Shown: positions 33,510 through 41,880, counted from the stretch's first letter. The stretch: DNA of 64,000 nucleotides from Inquilinus ginsengisoli_A (GCF_031453975.1 NZ_JAVDPW010000009.1:124001-188000); one strand, 5' to 3'. The notes: generated by a model from the letters alone, not told the origin. Made by a program: numbers and translations.

Positions 33510-34538
33510 ATGCCCGGATACGAAACCCGCTTCCTCCTCGACGCCGCGGCGCCGGGGCCCGAGGCCTCGACACCATCCGCCCCTGCCAATGCTCCCGCGG
33601 GGTCTGGTGCACTCGACGCCTATTCCCGCACCGTGATCGACGCGGTGCGCGCCGCCGCGCCCGCCGTGGTCCATCTCCGCGTCTCCGGCAAGGGGCCGGA
33701 CGGCACGCCGGTGCCGCGCGGCAGCGGCTCGGGCGTGATCTTCACCCCCGACGGCTTCGTGCTGACCAACAGCCATGTGGTCCGCGGCGCCGCCTCGATC
33801 ACCGCCACGCTCAGCGACGGCCGCGTCGTCGTCGCCTGGCCGGTCGGCGACGATCCCGACACCGATCTCGCGGTGCTGCGGCTGCACGACGTGGTGCCCG
33901 GCTGGGCGCCGTTCGGGTCCTCCGCCGCGCTGCAGGCCGGCCAGCTGGTGGTCGCCATCGGCAACCCGCTCGGCTTCGAGGCCACGGTGACGGCCGGCGT
34001 GGTCAGCGCCCTCGGCCGGTCCTTGCGCGGCCTGTCCGGGCGCCAGATCGACGGCGTGCTGCAGACCGACGCGGCGCTGAACCCCGGCAACAGCGGCGGG
34101 CCGCTGGTCGACGCCGCCGGCCGGGTGGTCGGCATCAACACCGCGATGATCGCCGGCGCCCAGGGCCTGTGCTTCGCCATCGGCAGCGACACCGCCGTGG
34201 TGGTGGCGTCGGAGCTGATCCGCCACGGCCGGGTGCGCCGGGCCTCGCTCGGCATCGCCGCCCAGACGGTGCGGCTGCCGCGGCCGATGCAGCTGGCGCT
34301 GGGCCTGCCCGAAGCCGCCGGCGTGCGGGTGGCCGAGGTGCTGGCCGGCGGCGCCGGGGCCGCGGCGCTGCGGGTCGGCGACGTCATCCTGGCGATCGAT
34401 GGGCATGCGGTCGACGGCGTCGATGCGCTGCACCGGCTGCTGGGGGTCGAGCGGGTCGGCATCGCCACCGCCCTGCGCCTGCTGCGCGACGGCCGGGCCC
34501 AGGAGGCGACGGTGACGCCGCAGGAGCGGCTGGGCTGA
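33510..34538 (+). CDS. HtrA/DegP-like trypsin-type serine protease with PDZ domain, no signal peptide
   Basis: 342 aa from ATG 33510 (AAGG 9 bp upstream). The catalytic triad is complete: His89 in VLTNSHVV, Asp119 in DPDTDLAVLR, Ser195 in NPGNSGGPLV. A single PDZ domain covers about 245-335 (GVRVAEVLAGG; LRVGDVILAIDG). Unlike periplasmic DegP/DegS, the N-terminus (MPGYETRFLLDAAAPGPEAS) has no hydrophobic segment, so the product looks cytoplasmic. HtrA proteins degrade or chaperone damaged proteins; the soluble subgroup is less well studied. Confidence 0.88.
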   Translation: MPGYETRFLLDAAAPGPEASTPSAPANAPAGSGALDAYSRTVIDAVRAAAPAVVHLRVSGKGPDGTPVPRGSGSGVIFTPDGFVLTNSHVVRGAASITATLSDGRVVVAWPVGDDPDTDLAVLRLHDVVPGWAPFGSSAALQAGQLVVAIGNPLGFEATVTAGVVSALGRSLRGLSGRQIDGVLQTDAALNPGNSGGPLVDAAGRVVGINTAMIAGAQGLCFAIGSDTAVVVASELIRHGRVRRASLGIAAQTVRLPRPMQLALGLPEAAGVRVAEVLAGGAGAAALRVGDVILAIDGHAVDGVDALHRLLGVERVGIATALRLLRDGRAQEATVTPQERLG

Positions 34539-34568
34539 ATCGGGCGGCGGCGCTGTAACGGACGGCGC

Positions 34569-34586
34569 CTCCCCTGCGTAGGGGAG
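34569..34586. promoter_or_regulatory. Small hairpin (CTCCCCT-GCGT-AGGGGAG) before the YHS gene
   Basis: A 7-bp perfect stem with a GCGT loop, 30 bp after the protease stop and 40 bp before the YHS gene start. There is no T-run, so it may be an RNA-stability element or operator rather than a terminator. Confidence 0.4.
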
Positions 34587-34626
34587 TCACAGGACAACCA
34601 TCCGTGGCTCCCCGGGAGGCCCACCC

Positions 34627-35103
34627 ATGCTCGACCGTCGCACCCTTCTCCTGCTGATCGGCCTGCTGGCCGTCCCGGCGCTGCCGGCCGTGGCGGCCGA
34701 GGCGCCACCGCACCCGGTCAACACCCTCGGCTCGACCGACAATGTCGCGATCCGCGGCTACGACCCGGTCGCCTATTTCACCGATGGCGGGCCGCGCCAG
34801 GGCAAGCCGGAATTCGCGGTGCAGCAGGACGGCGCCACCTGGTGGTTCGCCAGCGCCGAGCACAAGGCCGCGTTCGCGGCCGACCCCGACAAGTACATGC
34901 CGGCCTTCGGCGGCTTCTGCGCCTTCGGCACCTCGCGGGGCTATCTGGTCAAGATCGAGCCCGAGGCCTGGTCGATCGTCGACGGCCGGCTCTACCTCAA
35001 CTACGACCTCGGCGTCCGCGACACCTGGGCCAAGGACATCAAGGGCAACATCGACAAGGCTAGCGCCAACTGGCCCAGCCTCGGCGCCAAGGACATCAAG
35101 TAG
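34627..35103 (+). CDS. Secreted YHS domain-containing protein
   Basis: 158 aa. A signal peptide (about 1-24, LLLLIGLLAVPALPAVAAEA) is followed by a YHS-like domain: AIRGYDPVAYFTDGGPRQGK, ATWWFASAEHKAAFAADPDK and FGGFCAFGTSRG. Free-standing secreted YHS proteins are common in proteobacteria and are thought to bind metals; the related module occurs in copper-handling proteins. The exact role is unknown. GGGAGG lies about 8 bp upstream of the ATG. Confidence 0.87.
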   Translation: MLDRRTLLLLIGLLAVPALPAVAAEAPPHPVNTLGSTDNVAIRGYDPVAYFTDGGPRQGKPEFAVQQDGATWWFASAEHKAAFAADPDKYMPAFGGFCAFGTSRGYLVKIEPEAWSIVDGRLYLNYDLGVRDTWAKDIKGNIDKASANWPSLGAKDIK

Positions 35104-35124
35104 CGGGCGGGCGCCGCCTCCGCG

Positions 35125-35730
35125 CTATTCGAACTTGGTGGCCAGGCTGACGGCGTAGCCGCCGATGCCGCCGCCCATCAGCACCACGCCGGGCAGGTCG
35201 TGGGCCTCGATGTTGCCGATGTCCTTCTCGCGGGTATAGAAGCCGGCACGGGCGTACTGGGCGTCGTAGTACTCGCCCAGCCGCTTGGCATAGGCCACCT
35301 GCTGCGGCCCGTCGGTCGGCTGCTGCGTCTGGGCCCGGACATAGCTCTGCAACGCCATGTTGACCTCGCGCTGCGAGGCGATGGCGGTGCCAGGATACAG
35401 CTTCACCCGCTCGGACATGAAGCCGGCGGCCTGGGCCTCCGGCATGTCGTTCTGCTTCAGCGCCACGCGCCGCAGCCCGTCCCAGGCGTCGGTCAGGTCG
35501 GGCCAGGCCAGCCCGGCCTGCCGGTACAGGTCCTTGGCCTGGGCCGGGTTCCGGGCCTCGGCCGCCTTGGCCTGGGCCAGCAGCGCCTCGCCCCGGCTCT
35601 GGTCGAATCCGGCCTGGCCGGGCGCGGCGGCATCCTGCAGCACCAGCGGCGGCAGGGCCGCCTGGGGCGGCTCCGCGGCACAGGCGGCGAGGGCGAGAAG
35701 GACCAGCGGGGTGAGGGCACGCAGCAGCAT
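35125..35730 (-). CDS. Predicted lipoprotein of unknown function, 201 aa
   Basis: Lipoprotein signal with lipobox LAAC (Cys17) and a strong AAGGAAAGG ribosome site. The mature part is alpha-helical: ARNPAQAKDLYRQAGLAWPD recalls a TPR-like repeat, then a region with EVNMALQSYVRAQ and a C-terminal Gly-rich hydrophobic tail (VVLMGGGIGGYAVSLATKFE). I do not recognise the family. It converges with the YHS gene and is 70 bp from the regulator gene on the same strand. Confidence 0.65.
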   Translation of the reverse strand: MLLRALTPLVLLALAACAAEPPQAALPPLVLQDAAAPGQAGFDQSRGEALLAQAKAAEARNPAQAKDLYRQAGLAWPDLTDAWDGLRRVALKQNDMPEAQAAGFMSERVKLYPGTAIASQREVNMALQSYVRAQTQQPTDGPQQVAYAKRLGEYYDAQYARAGFYTREKDIGNIEAHDLPGVVLMGGGIGGYAVSLATKFE

Positions 35731-35800
35731 GGCCTTTCCTTAGCGCAAAGCGGGGCGCGCCGCCATCGACGCGTGGCGCCGCAGCATCACGCCGGGCGGT

Positions 35801-36502
35801 TCAGCCGCCGCGCGGCGGCTTCAGGCCGCAGCCGCGCAGGATCAGCCCGGTGACGTGCCGGCTGGCGACCAGGAAGACGTCGTCATCCATGGTTTCGCGC
35901 CCCAGCACCGCCCGGATCTGGGCCTCGAAATCGGCATAGGTCTGGGTCGCGGCCCACAGGGTGAACACCAGGTGGCGGGGGTCGACCGGCGCCATCCGGC
36001 CGGCGGCGATCCAGCCCTCGATCACCCGCGTCTTCTCGTCCAGCGTCCGCTTCAGCTTGCCCGAGAGGTAGTCGGCGACCTGCGGCGCGCCGTGGATGAT
36101 CTCGTTGGCGAAGACCTTGGAGGCCAGCGGCCGGGTGCGCGACCAGTGCATCTTGTCGCGGATATAGGCGGCCAGGGCCTCGGCCGGGTCGCGTTCCGGC
36201 ACCAGATGGTCGAAGGCGTCGACCCACAGGTCCAGGATGCGGGCCAGCACGGCGCGGTACAGCGTCTCCTTGGTGCCGAAATAGTAGTGGAGGTTGGCCT
36301 TGGGCAGGCCGGCGCGCTCGGCGATGCCCTGCATGGTGGCGCCGGAGAAGCCGGCCTCGGCGAACACGCCCTCGGCCGCGTCCAGGATCTGCGCCTCGCG
36401 GGCCCGGCGCAGGCGGCCGCCGGACACCGCGCCGGGCCGCGACAGCGACCCCAGGGTCTCGTCGGTCTCGTCCGGCTGGTCCAGCGTCTCGGCGTCGTTC
36501 AT
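35801..36502 (-). CDS. TetR family regulator, RutR-like (pyrimidine catabolism)
   Basis: 233 aa from ATG 36502; the frame is open further upstream with weak start support. The N-terminal HTH contains ILDAAEGVFAEAGFSGATMQ and PKANLHYYFGTKETLYRAVL. The C-terminal part (YIRDKMHWSRTRPLASKVFA, NEIIHGAP) is typical of RutR-type regulators, which bind uracil or thymine and release TTGACCAnnTGGTCAA sites. A nearly perfect copy of that site lies 1.8 kb away upstream of preT (38313-38328), so it probably controls the pyrimidine-degradation genes downstream. Confidence 0.85.
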   Translation of the reverse strand: MNDAETLDQPDETDETLGSLSRPGAVSGGRLRRAREAQILDAAEGVFAEAGFSGATMQGIAERAGLPKANLHYYFGTKETLYRAVLARILDLWVDAFDHLVPERDPAEALAAYIRDKMHWSRTRPLASKVFANEIIHGAPQVADYLSGKLKRTLDEKTRVIEGWIAAGRMAPVDPRHLVFTLWAATQTYADFEAQIRAVLGRETMDDDVFLVASRHVTGLILRGCGLKPPRGG

Positions 36503-36663
36503 GCCGGCATCATCGGTCGGAACACCGGCCGCGTCGATAGCGGATCCGGTCAGGTTCCGGCGGCCGCTGCGCCGTGGCGGCCGGGGCTGGTGCCAGATGG
36601 GCGATTGCGGCACCGGCCGCCGAGGCGCGGCGATTTTGCCAGCGAAAGGCTGAACGCATTTAG

Positions 36664-36676
36664 TTGACTCCGTCAA
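36664..36676. promoter_or_regulatory. Palindromic operator candidate for the MarR-GNAT protein
   Basis: TTGAC-TCC-GTCAA is a perfect 5-bp inverted repeat with a 3-bp centre, extended by near repeats (AGTTGA / TCAACT). It sits 40 bp before the MarR-GNAT start and is in the shared interval with the TetR gene. Short MarR-type sites look like this. Confidence 0.5.
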
Positions 36677-36715
36677 TCAACTGTTTGACGTTGCCATGCT
36701 TTCGATGAGGATGGC

Positions 36716-37645
36716 ATGGCCGAAATCGACCTGGCGGATCACGTCGCCGCGATGTGTCGCTTCAATCGCTTCTACACCCAGCGGATCGGCGTGCTGGAGG
36801 AAGGGCTGCTGCGGAGCCCGTTCTCGCTGACCGAACTGCGGGTGCTGTACGAGCTGGCGCATCGCGACGGCCCCAGCGCCAGCGATCTCGGCCGGGCGCT
36901 GGGGCTCGACCCCGGCTATCTCAGCCGCATCCTGGGCGGCTTCGAACGCCAGGGACTGATCGCCCGCAGCCCGTCGCCGCAGGACGGGCGGCAGAGCCTG
37001 CTGGCCCTGACCCCGGCGGGCCGGGCGGTGCTGGAGCCGCTCGAGGATCGCTCGCGCGAAGCCATCGCCCGGCTGCTGCGCGGCCTGACGTCGCCGCAGC
37101 AGGCCCGGCTGAGCGAGGCGTTCCGCACCGTGGAAGGGCTGCTCGACAGCGCCGGCGAGCGCGGCGCGTCCACCCTGCTGCGGTCGCACCGTCCGGGCGA
37201 CCTGGGCTGGATGGTCCAGCGCCACGCCGTGCTCTATGTCCGCGACTTCGGTTGGAACGACCGCTTCGAGGCGCTGGTGGCGGAGATCGCGTCGCAGTTC
37301 CTGGCCGGGCACGATCCCCGGCGCGAGCATTGCTGGATCGCCGAGCTAGACGGCGAACCGGTCGGGTCGGTGATGCTGGTGCGGCAATCCGACAGCGTGG
37401 CCAAGCTGCGGCTGCTGCTGGTGGAGCCGAAGGCACGCGGCCACGGCATCGGCGGCCGACTGGTCGACGAATGCATCCGCTTCGCCCGCCTGGCCGGCTA
37501 TTCCAAGATCACGCTGTGGACCAACGCGGTGCTGGTCTCGGCCCGGCGGATCTATGAGACCGCCGGTTTCCGCCTGGTCGATGCCCGGCCGCATCTCGAC
37601 TTCGGGCCGCAGATGATCGGCGAGACCTGGGAGCTGGAGTTGTGA
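36716..37645 (+). CDS. MarR regulator fused to GNAT acetyltransferase
   Basis: 309 aa. Residues 1-150 are a MarR winged helix (SLTELRVLYELAHRDGPSAS, LGLDPGYLSRILGGFERQGL and a DGRQ wing). Residues about 155-309 are a GNAT domain with the acetyl-CoA loop in EPKARGHGIGGRLVDECIRF and IYETAGFRLV. The fusion is a known but little-studied architecture. The ATG at 36716 is preceded by GAGG at 9 bp. It may couple sensing of a ligand with acetylation of a small molecule or protein. Whether it belongs to the pyrimidine locus is open. Confidence 0.88.
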   Translation: MAEIDLADHVAAMCRFNRFYTQRIGVLEEGLLRSPFSLTELRVLYELAHRDGPSASDLGRALGLDPGYLSRILGGFERQGLIARSPSPQDGRQSLLALTPAGRAVLEPLEDRSREAIARLLRGLTSPQQARLSEAFRTVEGLLDSAGERGASTLLRSHRPGDLGWMVQRHAVLYVRDFGWNDRFEALVAEIASQFLAGHDPRREHCWIAELDGEPVGSVMLVRQSDSVAKLRLLLVEPKARGHGIGGRLVDECIRFARLAGYSKITLWTNAVLVSARRIYETAGFRLVDARPHLDFGPQMIGETWELEL

Positions 37646-37652
37646 CGGCCCC

Positions 37653-38219
37653 TTACTCCACCCTGCGGTACAGGCCGGGATAGTCCAGCACCAGCTCGTT
37701 GGCGTCGGTGCTGATCTCGGCGCTGAAGCCGCTGCCGTCGAGCGATTCGTAGCGCCAGCGCCGCGCCGCCAGGGCGGTGTAGCGCTGCTCGGTCGCGAAA
37801 GGCACCAGGTCGGGCAGCGGCAGGTACGCAACCTTGATCACCGCGGACTCGCCGGGTTCCAGCCGCAGTCGCCGGATCGGCAGGGTGTTGGTGAAGGGTG
37901 TCGCCACCAGGTCGACATCGATGCAGCCGTCGAGGTCGGGCAGGGCCGTGCCGTCCCCCGTGGTCCAGGCGCCGCCGCCATCGGCGATCAGCCGCAGCCG
38001 GCGGTCGCCGGCATGATCGGTCACCGCCACCGACCGCACCCGCCATTCGGCGTCGAGCACGATGGTGTAGGTCAGCGCCCACTGCACGCCGCCGCCGGGG
38101 TGGTCGGCATCGCCGCCGATCACGACGCTGTCGGCCTGGATCCAGGCGCCGCTGCGGTGCAGCCGCAGATGCTCCAGCCCGGTGCCCTCGGCCGGCGCCC
38201 AGCGGACATGTCGGTCCAT
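37653..38219 (-). CDS. Putative glycolipid-binding family protein (DUF1089-like)
   Basis: 188 aa from ATG 38219 (MDRHVRWAPAEGTGLEHLRL) with a GAGGAG ribosome site. Recurrent features are DSVVIGGDADHPGGGVQWAL, LDGCIDVDLVATPFTNTLPI and LVLDYPGLYRRVE, matching the small soluble family annotated as putative glycolipid-binding (YkgB/DUF1089-like). It has no signal peptide. Its gene ends 8 bp from the convergent MarR-GNAT gene. Function is not established. Confidence 0.72.
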   Translation of the reverse strand: MDRHVRWAPAEGTGLEHLRLHRSGAWIQADSVVIGGDADHPGGGVQWALTYTIVLDAEWRVRSVAVTDHAGDRRLRLIADGGGAWTTGDGTALPDLDGCIDVDLVATPFTNTLPIRRLRLEPGESAVIKVAYLPLPDLVPFATEQRYTALAARRWRYESLDGSGFSAEISTDANELVLDYPGLYRRVE

Positions 38220-38312
38220 GTGCCCACTCCTCATCGTTCTTGAAACGTTCTTAGCACGATTCGCCGCTGCGCAACAATCGATAATGAGAGTGACTATCAA
38301 TTGAAAATTGAG

Positions 38313-38328
38313 TTGACCATTTGGTCAG
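38313..38328. promoter_or_regulatory. RutR-type operator upstream of preT
   Basis: TTGACCATTTGGTCAG matches the RutR consensus TTGACCAnnTGGTCAA at 13 of 14 defined positions. It is 87 bp before the preT start and is the only such site I found in the window. It lies in an AT-richer stretch suited to a promoter. Confidence 0.8.
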
Positions 38329-38414
38329 GTTCTCGATACCGTCGAGGCCAGGAGAGGCGGTGCCGACGATCGAATCCGGGAATCCGGAACCGGCGGCCAT
38401 GGGGAGACTGACGG

Positions 38415-39773
38415 ATGACCACGGGATCCGACATCGCGGCAGGACGCCTGGGCGCCGACCGCATCGCCGACGACTTCGCGGAAATCCACCCGCCGCTGGA
38501 CCGGCGCACCGCGCTGATCGAATCCAGCCGCTGCTATTTCTGCTACGACGCGCCCTGCATCGAGGCCTGCCCGACCGGGATCGACATCCCCGCCTTCATC
38601 AAGGGCATCGCCACCGACAATGTGAAGGGCGCCGCGCAGACCATCCTGACCGCCAACATCATGGGCGGCATGTGCGCCCGGGTCTGCCCGGTCGAGGAGC
38701 TGTGCGAAGAGGCCTGCGTCCGCAACCACCAGGAAGAGAAGCCGGTGACGATCAGCGCGCTGCAGCGCTACGCCACCGACCATGTGTTCCAGCGCGACAT
38801 CCAGCTGTTCAGCCGGGCGCCCGCCACCGGCAAGCGGATCGCCGTGGTCGGCGCCGGGCCGGCCGGCATCGCCTGCGCCCATCGCCTCGCCGTGCTCGGC
38901 CATGACGTGGTCGTCCTCGAGGCGAAGGAAAAGGGCGGCGGCCTGAACGAATACGGCCTTGCCGCCTACAAGATGGCGGATGATTTCGCCCAGGCCGAGC
39001 TGGCCTACATCCTCGAGATCGGCGGCATCGAGATCCGCACCGGCGTGATGCTGGGCCGCGACGTCACCTTGGCCCAGCTGCGGCAGGATTTCGACGCCGT
39101 CTTCCTCGGCCTCGGCCACAATGCGGTCAACGCGCTGGGCTGCGACGGCGAGGCGCTGGCCGGGGTCGAGAGCGCGGTCGACTTCATCGCCCGACTGCGC
39201 CAGGCCGACGACAAGGCCTCGGTGCCGGTCGGCCGGCGCGTCGTGGTGATCGGCGGCGGCAACACCGCGATCGACGCCGCCACCCAGGCCAAGCGGCTGG
39301 GGGCGGAGGAGGTCACCCTCGTCTACCGCCGCGGCGCCGAACAGATGTCCGCGACCTGGAAGGAGCAGGACTGGACCCAGGTCAACGGCGTCACCGTCCG
39401 GCATTGGGCGCAGCCGCGCCGCATCCTGGGTTGGCCGGCCAACGGCCGCGGTCCGTCGGTGAAGGAGGTCGAGTTCGAGCACACCCAGCTCGACGCCCAG
39501 GGCCGGCTGGCCGGCACCGGCGACCGCTTCACCGTGCTGGCCGACCAGGTCTTCACCGCCATCGGCCAGTACCTCGTGCCGTCTGCATTCGCGAATAAAG
39601 CTGAGACGCTCGATATGGCCGGCAACCGCATCGCGGTGAACGAAGAGCGGCAGACCTCGCTGTCCGGCGTCTGGGCCGGTGGCGACTGCGTGCCGGGCCA
39701 GGACCTGACCGTCAGCGCCGTGCAGGACGGCAAGCTGGCGGCGCTGTCGATCGACCGGGCGCTGCGGCGCTGA
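38415..39773 (+). CDS. preT: Dihydropyrimidine dehydrogenase subunit PreT (NAD-dependent)
   Basis: 452 aa. The N-terminal Fe-S domain has the Cys sets CYFCYDAPCIEACPTGID and CARVCPVEELCEEAC, binding two [4Fe-4S] clusters. An FAD-binding motif follows (VVGAGPAGIACAHRLAVLG) and an NAD-binding motif (VVIGGGNTAIDAATQA). PreT takes electrons from NADH and feeds PreA, which reduces uracil and thymine to dihydropyrimidines. The gene begins the pathway cluster and has a RutR-type site upstream. Unusually, a toxin-antitoxin pair separates it from preA. Confidence 0.95.
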   Translation: MTTGSDIAAGRLGADRIADDFAEIHPPLDRRTALIESSRCYFCYDAPCIEACPTGIDIPAFIKGIATDNVKGAAQTILTANIMGGMCARVCPVEELCEEACVRNHQEEKPVTISALQRYATDHVFQRDIQLFSRAPATGKRIAVVGAGPAGIACAHRLAVLGHDVVVLEAKEKGGGLNEYGLAAYKMADDFAQAELAYILEIGGIEIRTGVMLGRDVTLAQLRQDFDAVFLGLGHNAVNALGCDGEALAGVESAVDFIARLRQADDKASVPVGRRVVVIGGGNTAIDAATQAKRLGAEEVTLVYRRGAEQMSATWKEQDWTQVNGVTVRHWAQPRRILGWPANGRGPSVKEVEFEHTQLDAQGRLAGTGDRFTVLADQVFTAIGQYLVPSAFANKAETLDMAGNRIAVNEERQTSLSGVWAGGDCVPGQDLTVSAVQDGKLAALSIDRALRR

Positions 39774-39777
39774 ATGT

Positions 39778-39791
39778 GCTACATTAGTAGC
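39778..39791. promoter_or_regulatory. Inverted repeat before the toxin-antitoxin genes
   Basis: GCTAC-ATTA-GTAGC, a perfect 5-bp inverted repeat starting 5 bp after the preT stop and 21 bp before the antitoxin start. A short palindrome just ahead of the antitoxin gene is the usual site for autoregulation by a type II antitoxin. Confidence 0.6.
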
Positions 39792-39811
39792 GCATTCGGA
39801 GGAGTGATGCG

Positions 39812-40075
39812 ATGAGCGATGGATCGAGCACCACCATCACGCTGCGCGAGGCCAACCAGGGCTTCGCCGAGATGATCCGCGCGGTCGAATCCGGCCAGGA
39901 ATTCGTCATCACCCGGCGGGGCCAGGCGGTGGCGCGGGTCGTGCCGATGTCGCGCCGGCGCGTCCTGACCCCGTCCCAGGAGGCAGCGCTGGAGCGAACC
40001 CGGGCGCGCATGGCCCATGGCTACCGCAGCGCATCGCCGGAGCCTTTCGACCGCGACGCGCTGCATGACCGATAG
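39812..40075 (+). CDS. Type II antitoxin, Phd/YefM-like (VapB role)
   Basis: 87 aa, GGAGGAG ribosome site. The N-terminus (TITLREANQGFAEMIRAVES) and GQEFVITRRGQAVARVVPM form the Phd/YefM DNA-binding fold; the C-terminal tail is flexible and basic, as in antitoxins that wrap their toxin. The gene overlaps the downstream PIN toxin by 11 bp, the arrangement expected for coordinated expression. The pair sits between preT and preA. Confidence 0.9.
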   Translation: MSDGSSTTITLREANQGFAEMIRAVESGQEFVITRRGQAVARVVPMSRRRVLTPSQEAALERTRARMAHGYRSASPEPFDRDALHDR

Positions 40076-40523
40076 GCGGTTCACCTTGGACACCAACATC
40101 CTCGTCTATGCGATCGACAGCGCCGAAGGTGACAAGCATCGGCGGGCGAGGGAGATCGTCGAGCGCGCGGCCCGGGCCGATTGCGTCCTGACGCTCCAGG
40201 CGCTGGGGGAGTTCTACGTCACCTCGCAGCGCCGCCGCCTGCTGCCGGCGGCCGACGCCGCGGCCCAGATCGGCGACTGGGTGGAGCTGTTCGCAACGGC
40301 TGCTTCGGTTGAGCTGACTGTCGTGACGGCCGCGCGGGAAGCCGCCGCGAAGCGGTTCGGCTACTGGGACGCCATGATGTTGGCGACGGCCGACAGCCAT
40401 GGCTGCACCACGCTGCTGAGCGAGGACATGGTGGACGGCGTGGCGCTGGGCGGCGTCACCGTGCGCAACCCCTTCCGGGGTGCGCAACTGCCGGACGAGA
40501 TCGAGGCGCTGTTGACGGTTTGA
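40065..40523 (+). CDS. PIN-domain toxin (VapC-like ribonuclease)
   Basis: 152 aa from ATG 40065, overlapping the antitoxin stop. The PIN-domain acidic residues are visible: LDTNILVYAID (first Asp), the Glu in LQALGEFYVTS, and FGYWDAMMLATAD with Asp near the C-terminal third, then LLSEDMVDG. VapC toxins cleave tRNA or rRNA and are held off by their antitoxin. It should be autoregulated with the antitoxin through the inverted repeat at 39778-39791. Confidence 0.92.
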   Translation: MTDRRFTLDTNILVYAIDSAEGDKHRRAREIVERAARADCVLTLQALGEFYVTSQRRRLLPAADAAAQIGDWVELFATAASVELTVVTAAREAAAKRFGYWDAMMLATADSHGCTTLLSEDMVDGVALGGVTVRNPFRGAQLPDEIEALLTV

Positions 40524-40599
40524 CCCGGCCGGCACCGCCGGTCGGATGACGATTTTACAAGCGGCCGGCAGAGCCGCGGAACACCAGCTGGAGGCTGTG

Positions 40600-41880
40600 A
40601 TGGCCGATCTGACCAACAATTTCCTGGGGATCCGCTCCCCGAACCCGTACTGGCTGGCCTCGGCGCCGCCGACGGACAAGGAATACAACGTTGTCCGCGC
40701 CTTCCGCGCCGGCTGGGGCGGCGTGGTGTGGAAGACGCTGGGCGAGGATCCGCCGGTGGTCAACGTCTCCTCCCGCTACGGCGCGGTCAGCTACAACGGC
40801 ACCCGGGTCGCCGGCCTCAACAACATCGAGCTGATCACCGACCGGCCGCTGGAGCTGAACCTGCGCGAGATCAAGCAGGTCAAGCGCGACTGGCCGGACC
40901 GGGCGATGATCGTGTCGCTGATGGTGCCCTGCGAGGAGGAGAGCTGGCGCGCGATCCTGCCGCTGGTCGAGGACACCGGCGCCGACGGGATCGAGCTGAA
41001 TTTCGGCTGCCCGCACGGCATGTCCGAACGCGGCATGGGCTCCGCCGTTGGCCAGGTGCCAGAATATGTCGAGATGGTCGCGCGCTGGTGCAAGCAGTAC
41101 ACCCGCATGCCGGTGATCGTGAAGCTGACGCCGAACATCACCAACATCCTGGGGCCGGCGCGGGCGGCCAAACGCGGCGGCGCCGACGCGGTGTCGCTGA
41201 TCAACACCATCCAGTCCGTGGTCTCGATCGACCTCGACCTGATGGCGCCGACGCCCACGGTCGACGGCCGCGGCACCCATGGCGGCTATTGCGGCCCGGC
41301 GGTGAAGCCGATCGCGCTGCGCATGGTCGGCCAGATCGCGCGCGACCCGGAATGCCAGGGCATGGCGATCTCCGCCATCGGCGGCGTCTCGACCTGGCGC
41401 GACGCGGCCGAGTTCATGGCGCTGGGCGCCACGAACGTCCAGGTCTGCACCGCGGCGATGACCCACGGCTTCAAGATCGTCGAGGACATGTCGTCCGGCC
41501 TGGCCAACTGGATGGACGAGAAGGGCTATGCCGGCACCCGCGCCTTCCAGGGCCTGGCGGTGCCGAACTTCGTCGAATGGCAGGATCTGAACATCAACTT
41601 CAAATCCGTCGCCAACATCAACCAGGACGCCTGCATCCAGTGCGGCAAGTGCTACATCGCCTGCGAGGACACCTCGCACCAGTCGATCTTCGCCCTGCGC
41701 ACGCCTGAGGGCGGCCGGCGCTACGAGATCAACGAGGAAGAGTGCGTCGGCTGCAACCTGTGCATGCATGTCTGTCCGGTCGACGACTGCATCACCATGG
41801 AGACGGTGGACACCGGCCGGCCCTATCTGAACTGGCAGCACCACCCCAACAACCCGATGCGTAAGGACGCTGCGGAATAG
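40600..41880 (+). CDS. preA: Dihydropyrimidine dehydrogenase subunit PreA
   Basis: 426 aa from ATG 40600, chosen for its GGAGG site 7 bp upstream and the conserved start MADLTNNFLGIRSPNPYWLA. A DHOD-like FMN TIM barrel (GIELNFGCPHGMSERGMG carries the catalytic loop region) is followed by two C-terminal [4Fe-4S] motifs (CIQCGKCYIACEDTSH and CVGCNLCMHVCPVDDC). With PreT it reduces uracil or thymine using NADH, the first step of the reductive pathway. The subunit is full length. Confidence 0.95.
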   Translation: MADLTNNFLGIRSPNPYWLASAPPTDKEYNVVRAFRAGWGGVVWKTLGEDPPVVNVSSRYGAVSYNGTRVAGLNNIELITDRPLELNLREIKQVKRDWPDRAMIVSLMVPCEEESWRAILPLVEDTGADGIELNFGCPHGMSERGMGSAVGQVPEYVEMVARWCKQYTRMPVIVKLTPNITNILGPARAAKRGGADAVSLINTIQSVVSIDLDLMAPTPTVDGRGTHGGYCGPAVKPIALRMVGQIARDPECQGMAISAIGGVSTWRDAAEFMALGATNVQVCTAAMTHGFKIVEDMSSGLANWMDEKGYAGTRAFQGLAVPNFVEWQDLNINFKSVANINQDACIQCGKCYIACEDTSHQSIFALRTPEGGRRYEINEEECVGCNLCMHVCPVDDCITMETVDTGRPYLNWQHHPNNPMRKDAAE

